DNA of 64,000 nucleotides from Halichondria panicea (taxonomy: Eukaryota; Porifera; Demospongiae; Suberitida; Halichondriidae), in NCBI RefSeq assembly GCF_963675165.1, contig NC_087381.1, positions 7,348,419 to 7,412,418 on the forward strand. The letters are read 5' to 3'. The first letter of the stretch is position 1. The number at the start of each line of letters is the position of its first letter. The notes beneath the pieces are model-generated. The model ran no database searches and was not told the origin of the DNA. It saw only the letters and a list, made by a program, of their open reading frames with translations. Both the position numbers and the translations under genes were made by a program. This document shows, piece by piece, positions 1-28,559 of this stretch.

Positions 1-4
1 TTAC

Positions 5-698
5 CAAGGGCAGAACCGTCCTCTGTAGCAAAGTTAACAATGACATCATGCCTGAGCTCACCCATGAGAACGTTCACAAACAGCTGTACGTTGTCGTCCA
101 CATCTTCAGTAGCTTGGTACACAGTCTGAGTGAAACCAATCACCACTCCTGCACAGGGTCGACAATGTATGACATTTTATGCAGCTAGATGATTCAAAAT
201 ACACAATCAATTGAAGCTATAGCCTCTTATTATTTTGTAAGTCATTGTTGTCTCTACATACCTATACTAAACACATTTGGGTAACACTGTGTGGTAAAAC
301 CTCCCAGTATTGGATACCTCCGAATAACAGACAAACCTCGTTCACTGACTTCACTATTTGGAGGTTCCACTGTATGGTCGGTCATGCATGTAAAGCAAAA
401 CTTAGATAAACCTGCTAGACATTTACCTATGCACTGGAAGCATTGACCACCATCATTGTAATACAGTCCTGCATTATTATTGACACAACAGTCCTCAGCA
501 TTGGAAGAAGGTCCCCCCACAACAAGAGTAGCACAGCCAGGATCAGTGAAGCATCCAGTGAATTGGGCCTGAGCTGCAAAGATAATTTATAGCTCTTTTA
601 GTAAAGAGCTATAATTATGAGCATGCCTTACCAGTGGAAGTGAGCAAGGTGATCACTGTCATTAATAGTGTCAATAGGAGTTGATGTGAAACTCCCAT
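5..698 (-). CDS. Gene 1, 5' part: signal peptide, Cys-rich exon, Calx-beta half (partial)
   Basis: Three exons read on the minus strand: 632-698 (signal peptide beginning MGVSHQLLLTLL), 427-573 (Cys-rich module with GGPSSNAEDCCVNNNAG and a final QCFQCIG) and 5-148 (first half of a Calx-beta domain, starting GVVIGFTQTVY and ending GSALG). All three boundaries have GT/AG consensus and are phase 1; the donor of exon 3 occupies positions 1-4, so the gene continues past the left edge. Unlike genes 2-5, the Cys-rich exon is followed directly by this Calx-beta half and not by the module beginning VYGFGSD, so gene 1 is a divergent member or has lost an exon. It starts only about 270 bp downstream of the gene 2 stop codon on the same strand. 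No frame break is visible. Extracellular location follows from the signal peptide. Confidence 0.75.
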
Positions 699-966
699 CC
701 TGTCTTTGATTGTGCTCCTGATAGATCTAGATCTATACTGTATGTGGAAGCAATTCTACATCTATTAGTTAAAGCCTACTGTACTGGCTCCATAGTTACT
801 GTTTAATTGCTTTAACTTTAATCTTGTCATGTACAGGAAATTACTTAGCCTTAATTAATAATTATGGTTTTTTTCTGGATGATAATAATTATAAAGTATC
901 AGTTCACAACTAGATCTACATCTGTTTCAATGTCCTGTACATTATATGAATTCGAAGTAACTGGTT

Positions 967-16745
<15,779 letters not shown>

Positions 16746-17305
16746 TCTGGTTGGATTTTTTTCCCCTGCTGTATACACTAAATCTATCTACTGTGAAAGC
16801 AGCTCTATCCATATACCAGGACTTTGTCATGTGCAGGAAGTTAAAGTCTTCATGATCAGTAGCTAGATCTACTGTGTTAGTCACTTTATATAATTATGGG
16901 ATAAGAATAATATTATGGGTTATCAGAGGACCAAAATAACATTATGCTTTCTTGCAAAATTATTTGTGTTGGCTAATGGGTTGTTTTAGCATTGCACTGT
17001 ATCAATACATCATGCTCTGGTGGAGCCTGTAGGTATAACCTAACAGTGCATGTTTACGTATAGACAATATTAAATAAACGTTTGATCTACGTCAGTATTT
17101 TGCTGTCTACTCACTGTGTGTACCGTAAAGCATCATGAAATGCAAATTATATGGACTAACAGATCTTGAAAATTATAATACTTGTAGATTTTATTTAACT
17201 GAATAGCTAACCATACACTTCTAGTCTAGGGTTCTAGTCGACTAGAGGCTGCATCTAGAATCTTCTGAACATGTCTGTACAAGGAGGAAATGCTTTCCAA
17301 GAATG

Positions 17306-17354
<49 letters not shown>
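17306..17354. repeat. (TTAC)n tetranucleotide microsatellite
   Basis: About 12 tandem copies of TTAC (CTTACTTACTTA...) between the arms of the local inverted repeat. Confidence 0.9.
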
Positions 17355-17784
17355 AACTTACTTAGTCAGTCAGACAAAACGCAGTGAAATATGAAAATAG
17401 TGCAATTTTTCAAATATCAATAGTAATGCATGAGAATATTCATTGACTATAATTTCACACATTTAGACAGATAAAAGGCTAACTAAGCTATCTGTCAACT
17501 CAGTTTCTTGCTGTGGCCCTTCCCTGCAGAAATAGAGCAGTCTAAACACGAGTCAAAATTTTTGCAATAATTGAAAACACACAACTGCACTGTCAATCCT
17601 ATGTACAACCTACTGGTTGTACTAATAACTTTTATATAATTATATGACTGTGTGTGTTCATTGTCAATTGCAAACAAGCAAACATAGAATTATGTAACAG
17701 TCTATTATAATTATATTATTATTATCTATTGTATCTTATATTATCATTGTGCATATCTATATCAATATTGCTGATTGCATGCAG

Positions 17785-17931
17785 CTCAGGCCCAATTCAC
17801 TGGATGCTTCACTGATCCTGGCTGTACTACTGCTGTTGTGGGGGGACCTTCTTCCAATGCTGAGGACTGTTGTGTCAATAATAATGCAGGACTGTATTTC
17901 AATAATGGTAGTCATTGCCTCCAGTGCATAG
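17785..17931 (+). pseudogene. Orphan Cys-rich exon in reversed orientation
   Basis: A 147-nt exon with an intact acceptor (GCATGCAG) and donor (GTAAGTG) encoding the family's Cys-rich module (QAQFTGCFTDPGC ... HCLQCIG). It lies on the plus strand between minus-strand genes 2 and 3, with no signal-peptide exon upstream on its own strand and no Calx-beta exon downstream. It is the right arm of the local inverted repeat. It encodes HCLQC like gene 4 (50,018-50,164) where gene 2 has QCFQC. Confidence 0.75.
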
Positions 17932-18275
17932 GTAAGTGTTAATTTTTAGCTTGGAATGTTTTTGCGAGCATCAGATAATTAAACGTGATTACTTCCAATA
18001 GCGATCCCTGCTAGAATGCAATAGTTATATCGCAAAGGGTCAAATTTTTGGTAGATTTGTGGTTTCACCAGTAAAATATTCTAGTAATACAGTAACTGAT
18101 AAAGGACAGTTTTTGCATCACGTGAAACCATAGATAGTAGAGGAAGGGGATTGGAAACACAGGAAATTAGCACTATTTCACACGGACTGTTCTTGCTACA
18201 ACCTCAATTATAGCCGCGACCATGGATGCAGCTTAAAGTGCTGAGCTTGCAATAAACTTGTTGAGCATGTCTTAC

Positions 18276-18336
18276 CAGCTGTAGTGAGTATGAGCAAGGT
18301 GATCAATGTCAGTAGGAGCTGATTTGAAACTCCCAT
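18276..18336 (-). pseudogene. Orphan signal-peptide exon
   Basis: 61 nt encoding MGVSNQLLLTLITLLILTTA with a good donor (GTAAGA), on the minus strand. Its flanks to about 18,800 match the flanks of the gene 2 signal exon (16,746-17,200) and, inverted, those of gene 5 (58,700-59,251). No Cys-rich exon follows on its strand because the local inversion replaced it. It could still splice to gene 2 exons. Confidence 0.7.
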
Positions 18337-19691
18337 TCTTTTTTACATTATACACTAAATCTATCTGCGAATGCAGCTCTATCCATAATTATATACTCCA
18401 GGTATTTGTCATGTGCATGCAGGAAGTTAAAGCCTTTAGTAGCTAGATCTACTATGTTAGTCACTTTATATAATTATAGGATAAGAATATGGTTTATCAG
18501 AGGACCAAAATAACATTATGCTTTCTTGCAAAATTATTTGTGTTGGCTAATGGGTTGTTGTTTTAGCATTGCCCTGTATCAACACATCATGCTCTGGTGG
18601 AGCCTGTAGGTATAACCAAACAGTGCATGTTTACGTATAGACAATGCTAAATAAACGTTAGATCTACGTTAATGTTTTGCTGTCTACTCACTGCGTGTAC
18701 CGTAAAGCATCATGAAATCCAAATCATGGACTAACAGATCATCTTGACAAACAATAATTATAATACTTAGTATAATTATTTAATGAATAGCTAACCATAC
18801 ACTCACATGATCATGAAACAATTTTATAATTATGCCTCGAGGCGTAGCCGCACGAGGGATACGGTAAAGCTGACTGTGTGTGTGTCTGTCTGTCTGTGTG
18901 TGTGTGTATTCCAGCTATAACTGCTCAACGGTTGCAATGTAACAAAAACTAACAGCTTCTATAGGCTTCTAGCCACGTTCTCTTGGATTTTGATTCGTGG
19001 ATTAGCAAACTAAAGCTTCTTTCTCGAGTTATGGCTAGTTTGACTCACATTGAAGGCTGTTGCAGTCTCTTCAGAATCTTTCATAGCATCATCTGTCCGC
19101 ACAAACTTTCTATTCAACATATGAGTTAGCCTTGCACTAAAGCGCTAGCTTTTTGTTAGCTACAATACTCAGAAAATATATGTTAAAACAGCTAGCTAGC
19201 AGTAGCCATTTGTGAAATTGATATCTTTGGACACACCCTTTAATTATTCCTGTGGATGTAATGCGCATGCGCGCTCATCCCCCATGTGTGAGAAAAAAAT
19301 AATATCCAAGATCCTCCTGGCAGAATCATCTTTGTCTTGAGGGCCTGGTAAGCCACAAAACACTACCATATAACAATATAGATAACAATATGCATGTACA
19401 CAGGTCTTTTCTTCTTAGTCTTAGATATTATATACACTGAACTACACATAATACAACAATAGATGCATGTAAATAAGTCTTTTCTTCTCAGTGACTTTAT
19501 ATAGATAAGCTAACTTTAATACTAATATAACACTCTAATACTTTTAAGCGAAAGCAAAAACATGGCGAGAGGCATTAGCACAGCGCCAGCTTGAACACTA
19601 GTTATAGCATTACTCACATTCACTCACGTACAAACTAAATGTTAATTCTGTAGTTTTTTCGACTAAAATCTATACACGCATAAAAGTTGTG
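18337..19691. other. Gene-free spacer between genes 2 and 3
   Basis: The first 500 bp mirror 58,700-59,251. 18,837-19,150 resembles the GCCTCGGTG-family repeat (CCTCGAGGCGTAGCCGCACG, then a TG-rich stretch). The remainder up to the gene 3 stop codon shows no recognisable gene. Confidence 0.5.
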
Positions 19692-21451
19692 TTAGGCTGC
19701 ACATCTGGACTCCTCGAAATGGCTGTAGCTGAAGTCAGTGGCGTAAGGTGAGTCCACTATGTAGTCAGTGTACTCCCCGAATATCACCGGACTGTTGACA
19801 GTATCATCAAGGATCTCGTACAGAGGAGCGGCCTGGTTTTGTCCAGCATAGAGACAGTACTCCATCTTGTACTCCCAGGTTAGAGGCCAGAGCCAGCCGA
19901 CGAAAGATCGCGGCGGCTCGTTGGGATGGTTGGTTGTTACGACATAGTAGCCATCGCTGTTGACTCCATCCTGCACTGGTCCAGTGTAGGGCTGTACTTG
20001 GATAGGGACGTTCCAGAATTGACCTGCACAATGAAAATAATCATTATTGTACCAGCTGAGAAACATACCACATCAAGCAATACTTTTACACATCATAAAT
20101 CACCCACATATAGATTACCATATTTTTATACCCCTATAATTGGGGCGAGCGTAGCGAGCCCTATCTTAGTGACCTCGGTAGACAATTTCTCTGTATGTAG
20201 ATGTATGTATGTATGTATGTAATGGTACATAAGACACGGCCTGATAGCCGGTTTTTACACACGCGGTCCTTACCAATTTCGTGTATTTGTCGTGTATTTT
20301 GCACAATTGGAGGCATAAGAAAAAGTTGCATCCTGACAACGAACGCAAACAAGAAAGACTTCGAATAAGGAGGGATCGAAACAGACAAGCAAGAGCCCAA
20401 GAAACAGCTGAAGAGAAAGAAGTCAGGCACTCAAATTCAATTGCACTGGATGCCAATAGAGCATCCCAGCAACTGAGACGGGACACAGAGACTCCTGAGG
20501 CTAGGCAGGCACGCCTACAGCAAATGGCTGCTTCCACCCAAACCAGCAGAGCTTCAGGTAAGTACAGGTGGCATACAGGTGATATAAGCCAGTGTAATTT
20601 TCATTACAGATACTCCTGAGGCCAGACAGGCACGCCTACAGCAAATGGCTGCTTCAACTCAAACCAGCAGAGCCTCGGGTAAGTGCCACTTGGCAGTGGC
20701 ATTCATAATGATAAGCCAGTGTTTTTTTTCTACAGACACTCCTGAGGCCAGACAGGCATGCTTGGAACAAGACAGGCATAGGTATTCACAACACATAGAT
20801 GTGAACCACCTGTACTGCGCTCACGCTCGCCCCATGACACCTTGTGTCACCCTAGTTATAACTATACATATAGATACTATAATTCCTACTCACCCAGCAA
20901 TCCGTGCGACCGTTCAGCAAGGTCCAGTCCTCTAGCAATCACGAATCGAATATTATTAGCGTGGAAAATGATTTCATTCTCGTCAGTGCTTGCTCTGCTC
21001 CAAAAGGTTGTGTTCAGGCATGACACCCACATCACAAGATCGATGTCGGCACAGTTGGGAACCACGATCCTCACACGATTGCGGAACCTTTGAACGGTTA
21101 TTCCAGCATTCATATAATCCGTGACAGTGACGTTATCAATAGATGCACTGCACTGGCCCAGGGAAACTTCAATATTCCTACAAGTTCCATTTGCATCTGT
21201 AGCTCGCACGTATATAGCGTCAACGATGTTGATATCCTCATTTGGTATAACTCTAGCGTAGCGAGCATTCACGCTGACACAAACATCACTGACAAGATTG
21301 AACAAACCACCATCGTCACCGTGCACCTCGAAGCATAGATTAATAGGGTCGTTCTCTCCAACATTCATGATCAAAGTCTTGTCGGGCACGTTTAGTGGCA
21401 CGGAGAAGAGAGGGTCTCCAGATACGGTATCGTTGACTGTCATCAAGGTAG
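19692..21451 (-). CDS. Gene 3 distal terminal cassette (ITIH-C-like), two exons
   Basis: Exon 20894-21451 (186 codons, entered in phase 1 after TTTCTACAG) and exon 19692-20023 ending in ...HFEESRCAA and a stop. The first contains INLCFEVHGDDGG, FNLVSD and VSVNARYARV. The junction reads RSHGLLG/QFWNVPIQV, close to the HGLLGQF end of inter-alpha-trypsin-inhibitor heavy chains. The cassette lies downstream of the stop of the proximal cassette (21,697) and has no start of its own, so it is either an alternative terminal cassette of gene 3 or a relic. The reading frame is intact. The matching gene 4 exon (58,282-58,613) encodes the same protein. The intron is enlarged by the insertion at 20,142-20,855. 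Confidence 0.75.
20142..20855. mobile_element. Insertion with tandem short exons, Helitron/PIF1-protein-like
   Basis: Absent from the otherwise homologous gene 4 intron (58,119-58,281), which provides an empty site. The ends carry imperfect inverted repeats GGGGCGAGCGTAGCGAGCC and GCGCTCACGCTCGCCCC. Plus-strand ORF 20,281-20,556 encodes a very basic, Arg/Gln-rich stretch (RQARAQETAEEKEVRHS), followed by two further spliced copies (20,609-20,679 and 20,736-20,800) of a unit starting DTPEARQA, each with GTAAGT and ACAG junctions. Such TPE-x-RQAR repeats resemble the N-terminal regions of PIF1/Helitron-type proteins (weak recollection). A small hairpin before CCCTAG at the right end fits a Helitron 3' end, but no 5' TC was found. 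Confidence 0.5.
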
Positions 21452-21696
21452 CTGTAGAAATGCATGAGAAATATGTAGTGTGTGGATCGGGTATACACAC
21501 ATGCAGTGCACGAATATTAAGAGATGCACAAGCGCGTGCGCAAGTATGATTTAGGAGAAAGCAATATCATTGAAGCACACACCACACAGCATACGTAATT
21601 CAATAATACTATTATAGACTAGCTATAAAAAGTTCTAGTACATAACTACAAGTGTTACAATCGGAAAAATGTTAAACAGTAAATTTAAAGGTTCAA

Positions 21697-22674
21697 CTAC
21701 AAACACATATTAGAATCGAATTGATTGTACTCAAAATCGGTTTCGAACTGTCCGGAAACAATATAGTCGGTGTAAATTCCCTCGATCACTGGTCCATTAG
21801 CAGGACCAGCCGGCACCTCATACACACTACCAGCGTGCCCATCTCCGGCATACAGACAATACATTCGTCTTTCGTATTCCCAGCTAGGGAATCGCAACCA
21901 GGCAATAAATTGCCTAGGGGAATCGCCTGGGGAATTGATAATTACGCTGAAGGTGGCAACGTCATCTTCAACTTGATGCTCTGTGAAAGGTCCGTTATAA
22001 GGCACCACTTGGATAGGGATATTCCAGAATTGGCCTGTGGAAAGAGTAAGAGTATAATTAATCAGTGATCACAATCTACGTATGATTATACACTAACTCA
22101 CCGAGAATACCGTGTGATTCTTCACGGAGATTCAGTCCACGGGCAACCACAAAACGAATTGCTTCTCCTTGGAAAGTGAATTCGGTTCCATCAGCGTTAG
22201 TACGATCGGTGCTCCAGAAAGTTTGCGTCTGACACATGACCCACATGACCAATCCTCTAGCAGAGCCGCAGTTTGGAACAGCTATACGCACTCTGGAAGG
22301 ATACTTTCTCACCATAATATCGTTCATCGAATACATATCATTAATCACCACACCGTCCACTCTAGCCGTACATTGATCCAGCAACACTTCGATATTGTGA
22401 CAAGACCCATCGCTAGCAACTGCTCGTACTGAAATATCATCAACAATGTTTATATCTTCCCCAGCGGCAATTTGTTGGTAGTGAGCATTGACACTGACGC
22501 AATCGTCACTCACAAGGTTAAAGTAAGCGTCTGAACTGCCATGAACTTCGAAACAGAGATGAATAAGATCGTCTTCCCCCAGCGGCATTATAGCTGACTT
22601 GTTTTGAACATAGAGGGGAACGGTCATGAGGGGGTCTCCAATCACAGTGTCGTTGACTCGAACGACGTTGATAA
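21697..22674 (-). CDS. Gene 3 proximal terminal cassette (ITIH-C-like), two exons
   Basis: Exon 22102-22674 (191 codons, acceptor GACGCAG, phase 1) and exon 21697-22034 ending ...FDSNMCL and a stop. The order of features is VRVNDTVIGDPL, IHLCFEVHG, FNLVSDDCVSVNAHYQQ, RGLVMWVMCQTQTFW and ESHGILG/QFWNIPIQVV. This matches the general plan of the ITIH heavy-chain C-terminal / VWD-like fold: a short beta-rich module with conserved Cys and a closing HG-x-LGQF. About 60 nt of intron separate the two exons. Open throughout, in contrast to the frameshifted upstream part of gene 3. Confidence 0.78.
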
Positions 22675-22810
22675 CTGCGTCTGCATGTGTGTGTGCGTGT
22701 GCGCGCGTGCGTGTCTATGTGCATGTACAAGGTATGTAAATGTGCATGTGGTACTGTGTAAAGGAAATGATGTACTAGGAAAGGATGTACTAGTATATAA
22801 TAGCTATTAG

Positions 22811-23380
22811 TTATAGTATAAATGAAAGCACCGCAGGTGCTGATGCCTCGGTGGAGATGCCAAAGCTACATAACATAAAGCTACTAATAGCTGATGAACA
22901 TTTTTGCAATAATTATTTTGCTGCATGCAAACTCAAAGAATGGGTAATGATCGACCATGATTGTTGTTATAAACGATCGATGCCAAAAGTTCAATTCTAA
23001 AATTAATGGCTGCCATCAGCAGAGCCTTGCAGCTCTCATCCTCACTCTTGCAGCTACCAATAGCTAGCGTTATAGTACAGAGCTAACTACTAAGTAGAGT
23101 AGTAACACTCGGTAAACAAGTTTGGCTACGTGCTCTTCTGAAAAGGCTGCAATGGCATTCCAAGTAAGCAAAACTAGGCATAACTCGAGAACGAAGCATT
23201 ATTTTGCAAATCCACGAATTAAAATCCAAGTAAACATGACTAGAAGCCTATAAAAACTCTTACTTGCACTTGATTCATCCTTGAGCAGCTGTAGCGGTCT
23301 ACACAGACACACAGACACACAGTACAGACACACAAACACACTACCGTATACCTCGCTTGCGCATGCACACCGAGGCATAA
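22811..23380. mobile_element. GCCTCGGTG-family MITE-like repeat in a gene 3 intron
   Basis: About 570 bp between ATGAAAGCACCGCAGGTGC...GCCTCGGTGGAG and ...CACACCGAGGCATAA. The same ends, inverted, bound 38,803-39,352. It contains a run of CACACAGACACAC. No coding potential was recognised. Confidence 0.6.
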
Positions 23381-23394
23381 CAACATTTGTCATA

Positions 23395-24610
23395 CCATAG
23401 ATAAAAGAACAGAAGGGATTGAAAACACCTCACGTGATCCTCTACAATCTCAACGTGTGACGTCACACTCTAAGAATAGGCTTGTTACGCCTATGCACTG
23501 GTTGAGCTCTGCCCACTTTTCTCTTCAGCTGATCTCTACAGGGGGAAATCCAGATATGTACTGGGCTTCTAGCATCCACATGGTTTCCCAGATAACTCCA
23601 GCTGATGTTCTAGTACACTTACTGGCAGTTGTGCTTGGATTTGTGCTCAAAACAGCTACATTTTAAGGTTTTGTTCCTATATCTCAGTTTTGCAAGTCTA
23701 TTACTTACTGAATGCTGCATTATATGAAAGCCCATATTCAATAGAATGAGAATAGCCATCAATGCTGGCATTCTATTATGAAAACAATAATTGGTAACTC
23801 CTTGTAGTAAACTTTCTCTATCATGTTTCCGTTCCTCCAAAGTGACTTCTAAGTTAGTGTGAGTAGCGTTTAATGTGTTTTCTAATTGTTTATGCATAGT
23901 AGAATAGGAATATGACATTTATTTTTGGTATTGCTTTAATACCTGGATATGAGCCATGTGTACCTTTCATTACATACATTTTTGACGCTGTGTTTGTGTA
24001 TACTTTGTAATAATTATAACTATGTCATGTTTGTACGTATTGTGTTAATTTTGTGATTCAGAGGAGTTATCAATGACAAGCTTCTCCCAGAGACCCAGGA
24101 AGAAATTGTTGTACAATGTTACAAAAATGTATTATACAATAATAATAATTTATAATCGATCTATTTATTATACAATTAATTTTACAAAAATTATGTTCGA
24201 TGTTGCAATGTCTCTCTACGTTTAATACACTTTGCTTCTTGCTTCCGAGCAAAATTGTACTAGTGTAACTACATCTAACAAGTTGGACACAATATTATTT
24301 TATTGGGCTGTTATTGTCAATAACAGATCCTCTCATTATCAGTTACACAATTATAAGTTCAGCAGATGCATCTTCTTCTTCAGGGATGTAAACAGTAGCA
24401 TGCTCCACCAGAGTTGAACCTCCACTACAGTCTATAAACAGTCCCACATAATTTTAGCAGATTCTAGATGCCGTTCCTACGGGTCGTTGCTATGGGCTTT
24501 GCAGTGGAAGAAGAGTTAATTTTAGAGCTTCCTGTCATGTGACCGTAACTAGCCTCTATTACATGGGCCAGATAGGCGTTTCCAATCCCTTTCTGTTCGT
24601 TTATCTATGG
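23395..24610. mobile_element. CATAGATA-family DNA transposon (copy 3)
   Basis: The ends CATAGATAAAAGAACAGAAG and CTTTCTGTTCGTTTATCTATG are inverted repeats, with 5-bp target duplications TCATA at 23,390-23,394 and 24,611-24,615. It lies in the intron just after the last CCP exon of gene 3. The gene 4 intron at the same place (56,162-56,315) is only about 150 bp, so it is empty. The interior has no recognised ORF. Confidence 0.7.
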
Positions 24611-26238
24611 TCATACTATCACTTACGGACACATCTTGGAGGCAGGTTAGTGAACACTCCCACAGCATCACCATTTAAATCGTCAATACAGGTTCTCGTC
24701 TCAGATCCTCCCTGGCTAATATCCAGCCTAAAGGAGTCATTGCAAGTGTAAGTGGCCACGGTGCCCAGGTCATAGTTAGGCGTGGTGTCGGGAGCGTAGG
24801 TGATGACTCCATTGGTAATAGGGTCGAGGGGAGGACACTCAATGGCTGCATAGAAATAATTTCATGTCATACAATCATGTAATTATGTAAGTACATGCAT
24901 GCATTGAGCTAATAATAAGCTAACAACTTACGGATACATGCTGGTGCTTGTCCACTAAACAATCCCTCTGCATCATTGTCCAAATCATCAAAACAAGTTC
25001 TAGTCATAGATCCCCCTTGGGAGAGGTCCAGAACAAACCCAGCATTACAGTCATAAGTAGCCACAGTGCCCAGATCATAGTTAGGTGTGGTGTCGGGAGC
25101 ATAGGTGATGACTCCATTGGTAATAGGGTCGAGGGGAGGACACTCAATGGCTGTACAATGGCAAGTGATATACTACTAATAATTGTACACACGTGAGCCT
25201 TCACCCATAGATAGCCCTACTAGGAAAAGGTAATTAAATATATTGTCCATGCATACCTGCAGTGACAATTGGGCAGTATAAAATTGAAAACTGGCAATAA
25301 ACTTATTCAGTAGTGTATAATGACTTACGAATACATATTGGAGCTTGGTTATCAAACTCTCCAATAGCATCCAGTCCATCATCATCCACACAAGTTCTCA
25401 TCTCAGATCCCCCTAGAGAGAAGTCCAAAAAATACCCAGTGTCACAGTCATAAGTAGCCACAGTGCTCAGAGTATAGTTAGGTGTGATGTCATCAGCGTA
25501 TGTGATGACTCCATTCTCAATTCCGTCGAGGGGAGGACACTCAATGGCTGCAACGGACAAAGATTGTCAGTATGCTAGTTAGCAGTTTTCATCTCACTAT
25601 TGAAGTAATAACTTACGTTGACACGTTGGTGGTACTCCACTGAAAGTGCTGTCATTCTGACAAATTCTCATCACGTTTCCGATAAGAACGAATCCAGGGA
25701 AGCAGATGTGCTCAGCAATAGTTCCCTCGAGGTATGGAGCAGTCGTGTCAGGTAAGTACTCAATACGACCATTCACAAGCAATTCCAACTCTTGACAAAC
25801 AACTATGAGAGAGAAAAAGACTGTGTATCCCCATGCAAGTTTGAGCACACGTCGTCTTAAACCAAATTAAGCTACATGCTGTGAGTGTAACCATAAAACC
25901 ACATCGAAGTGCAAATCTAATTAGTGTACTACGCAAACGAAACAGTAACTTAATTTTACCTCTACTGTATAATAATTATGAGTAGCTAAATATACAGCAT
26001 AGTGTGTGTGTACATGTACATACCATCGTCCTCGATGATGGTAGCGTTGGCAGTGCCTGGACCCAGGGACACTCTCTCCCCACTAACGATGGTTAGTGTA
26101 CCTTGAAACATTTCATTATTCTCAAATATTTGATCTGGATTCAATTCAACTGAAATATCTATGCTTTGCATGCCTGCGCTCAGAATGATTGGCATGTTGA
26201 TAATCGAAGTGTAGTCCAGACCGGCCATAGCAGCAAAA

Positions 26239-26380
<142 letters not shown>

Positions 26381-28559
26381 TGGGTGGTAAATCTGTGTGT
26401 GTGTATGTGGTAAATGTAAACGTGTGTCATTTGAATGCATCAAGACTCTCACTTGCTATCAGACTGTCCACAGTCGAAAAGGACAACTCGATATCTCTGT
26501 TCAATGTATGACCACTAGTCACTCCCACGGTGAATATCATTGGTCCTTCGTCCTCCCTGGCAGAGTATGGTGGGTTGATAAAACCAACAGTCACCTCTGT
26601 ACATGTATGGATTAGCGGATATGACAAGACTAATTAAGGAATCACTACCATATTTACCTTCATTGTCCAAAATTGTGATGTTACTGCGAGCTGGATCGAG
26701 TATAAGGGTGTCAGGTAAACTAGTGCCTTGAAGCTCAATAAACCGCAGAGAAAACTGCTCTTGAAATTCGTAACGAGTATCCTCTTCTATCTCAACCATG
26801 ATGCAACTCTGACGACTAGTATCGCTAAAGAACAAAAAAAAGGCATTACGGGCTCCAGTCATTTCCGTATAGTCATTTCCATCTGTGAATCAAACAGAAT
26901 ATAATAGACAGTGTTGTAACAGCATCTCTACACACTATACCTGCTGAGCCTCGTACAGTTTCAACCCCAAGATCGACGGTTAATCTTCCTAATGATTAAT
27001 TTTATTCTGTAGTGGTTCAAATATTCTCACACACACTTCCAGCATTCTAATCCCTTCGTTAACTATGTACGAGGTGTTCTCGAAGCCAATGCGAAATGCT
27101 GAAAAGTTTCAATTCATTATTACTAAAATGATATAATGTACTAATAATAACTCACGGTCATTATCTTCAATAATGATGAAGAATTCAGAGTATTGGGGGA
27201 GGGTCTCAAACCCTGGGGACATTCCATCAGTGGGTAGACTTAGTCTTAGTTGAGCAGCTTCTGTTACCTCAGGCAAATCGTCCGCAAATATAGTCAAACC
27301 TGTTACAAATGTTTCATTTTCCTTTGGTCCTATTTGTAGGACACTTGATGATTTAATAAAGAAATCATTGTCCTCTCCATCAGCTGAGGGAATGGCATTT
27401 CCAAGTCCAGGTGGAGCAGTTTGGAACAAATTAACCACAAAGCTGATGATTTGTTCAGTTACATTGCCTGCTCCTTTGATAATTTGAACTCGGTGATCGG
27501 CTTCTACCTCTGGATATGTTGTACTTGGTAGAGCAAATCCAATAAAGATATCTGCGTACAGGATATATTGCATTCACTCATCTACACACACGATATGTAA
27601 TTAACTCACCATCATCATCTATGATGTCGATGCGAATTATATTGCCACCATCGCTTTCAATCGAAGCTAATGGTGGTATATTATCGGGATCTTGAAAAGT
27701 TAAAGTAACCACAAAATACTCCAAGGCTTCGTCAATCAGATCATCATATATCAGTACATCTCCAGCCAAAAGAATCATCTCACCAGCCATAAAATTAAGT
27801 GTGATAGGTGTAGTAAAGAAATCTATCCTGCCTTCAACTAATGTCAGAGTGATAATAATGATTGAATTAAATAGAAACGTTCAGCTTACTAGTGTTTGCT
27901 CTTGCATTTAGGCTGGTAGTTGGTAGAGACCTAAAATTTTCCGGAGCGATCATTGGTGTCAGAACTAGTGAGATATCAGACGCCAGTTCTACCTCATTGG
28001 CCACTGTCACCTCAATGGGGATAAATCTATCACCCTCATCCACAACTCTGTCACTTTCTCTCAGCCGAAAAACGAGGGCTAATAATAAATAATCAGAATT
28101 GAATGATTTGCATAATTTTGATTACCTGTGCTATCTTGTATAATAAACTCCTGCCTACTCCGAAAAAAAACATTTGGCAAAGATGAATCAAAAAGTACTC
28201 GGTTAACATTGGCCACATTAAGCAGTGCCAACTCCAACACAAACGTCTCATCTGGTTCCAATGCCACTCTGTCTGCTTGGAAGGTGATGGAGGTAGTTCC
28301 GTCAGGGTTGAGAGGTAGAGAAACAACACTCTGACCTATACCAAACTCCCCTTCTAAAGCTGTTAGTGTGGAAGTAAGCATCATAAACTCTATTATCAAT
28401 TTCTGTTACTATAACAATACCTGTTCCTTCCCCATTGTAGTCAATGGCCACCCTAAGCTGTGCATTAGATGGACCCTTGAAGTATCCAAATGGAAAGTCA
28501 TAAGGAAATTGGGCCTCTGCTCTAGTGAAGTTGTCTGAGCCAAAGCCGTACACTGTACA

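Noticed and set aside
21721-22068. Plus-strand ORFs antisense to the terminal cassettes (also 22,169-22,432, 56,558-56,821, 56,929-57,270)
   Set aside because: They mirror the open sense exons and occur in both arms only because the sense strand is conserved.
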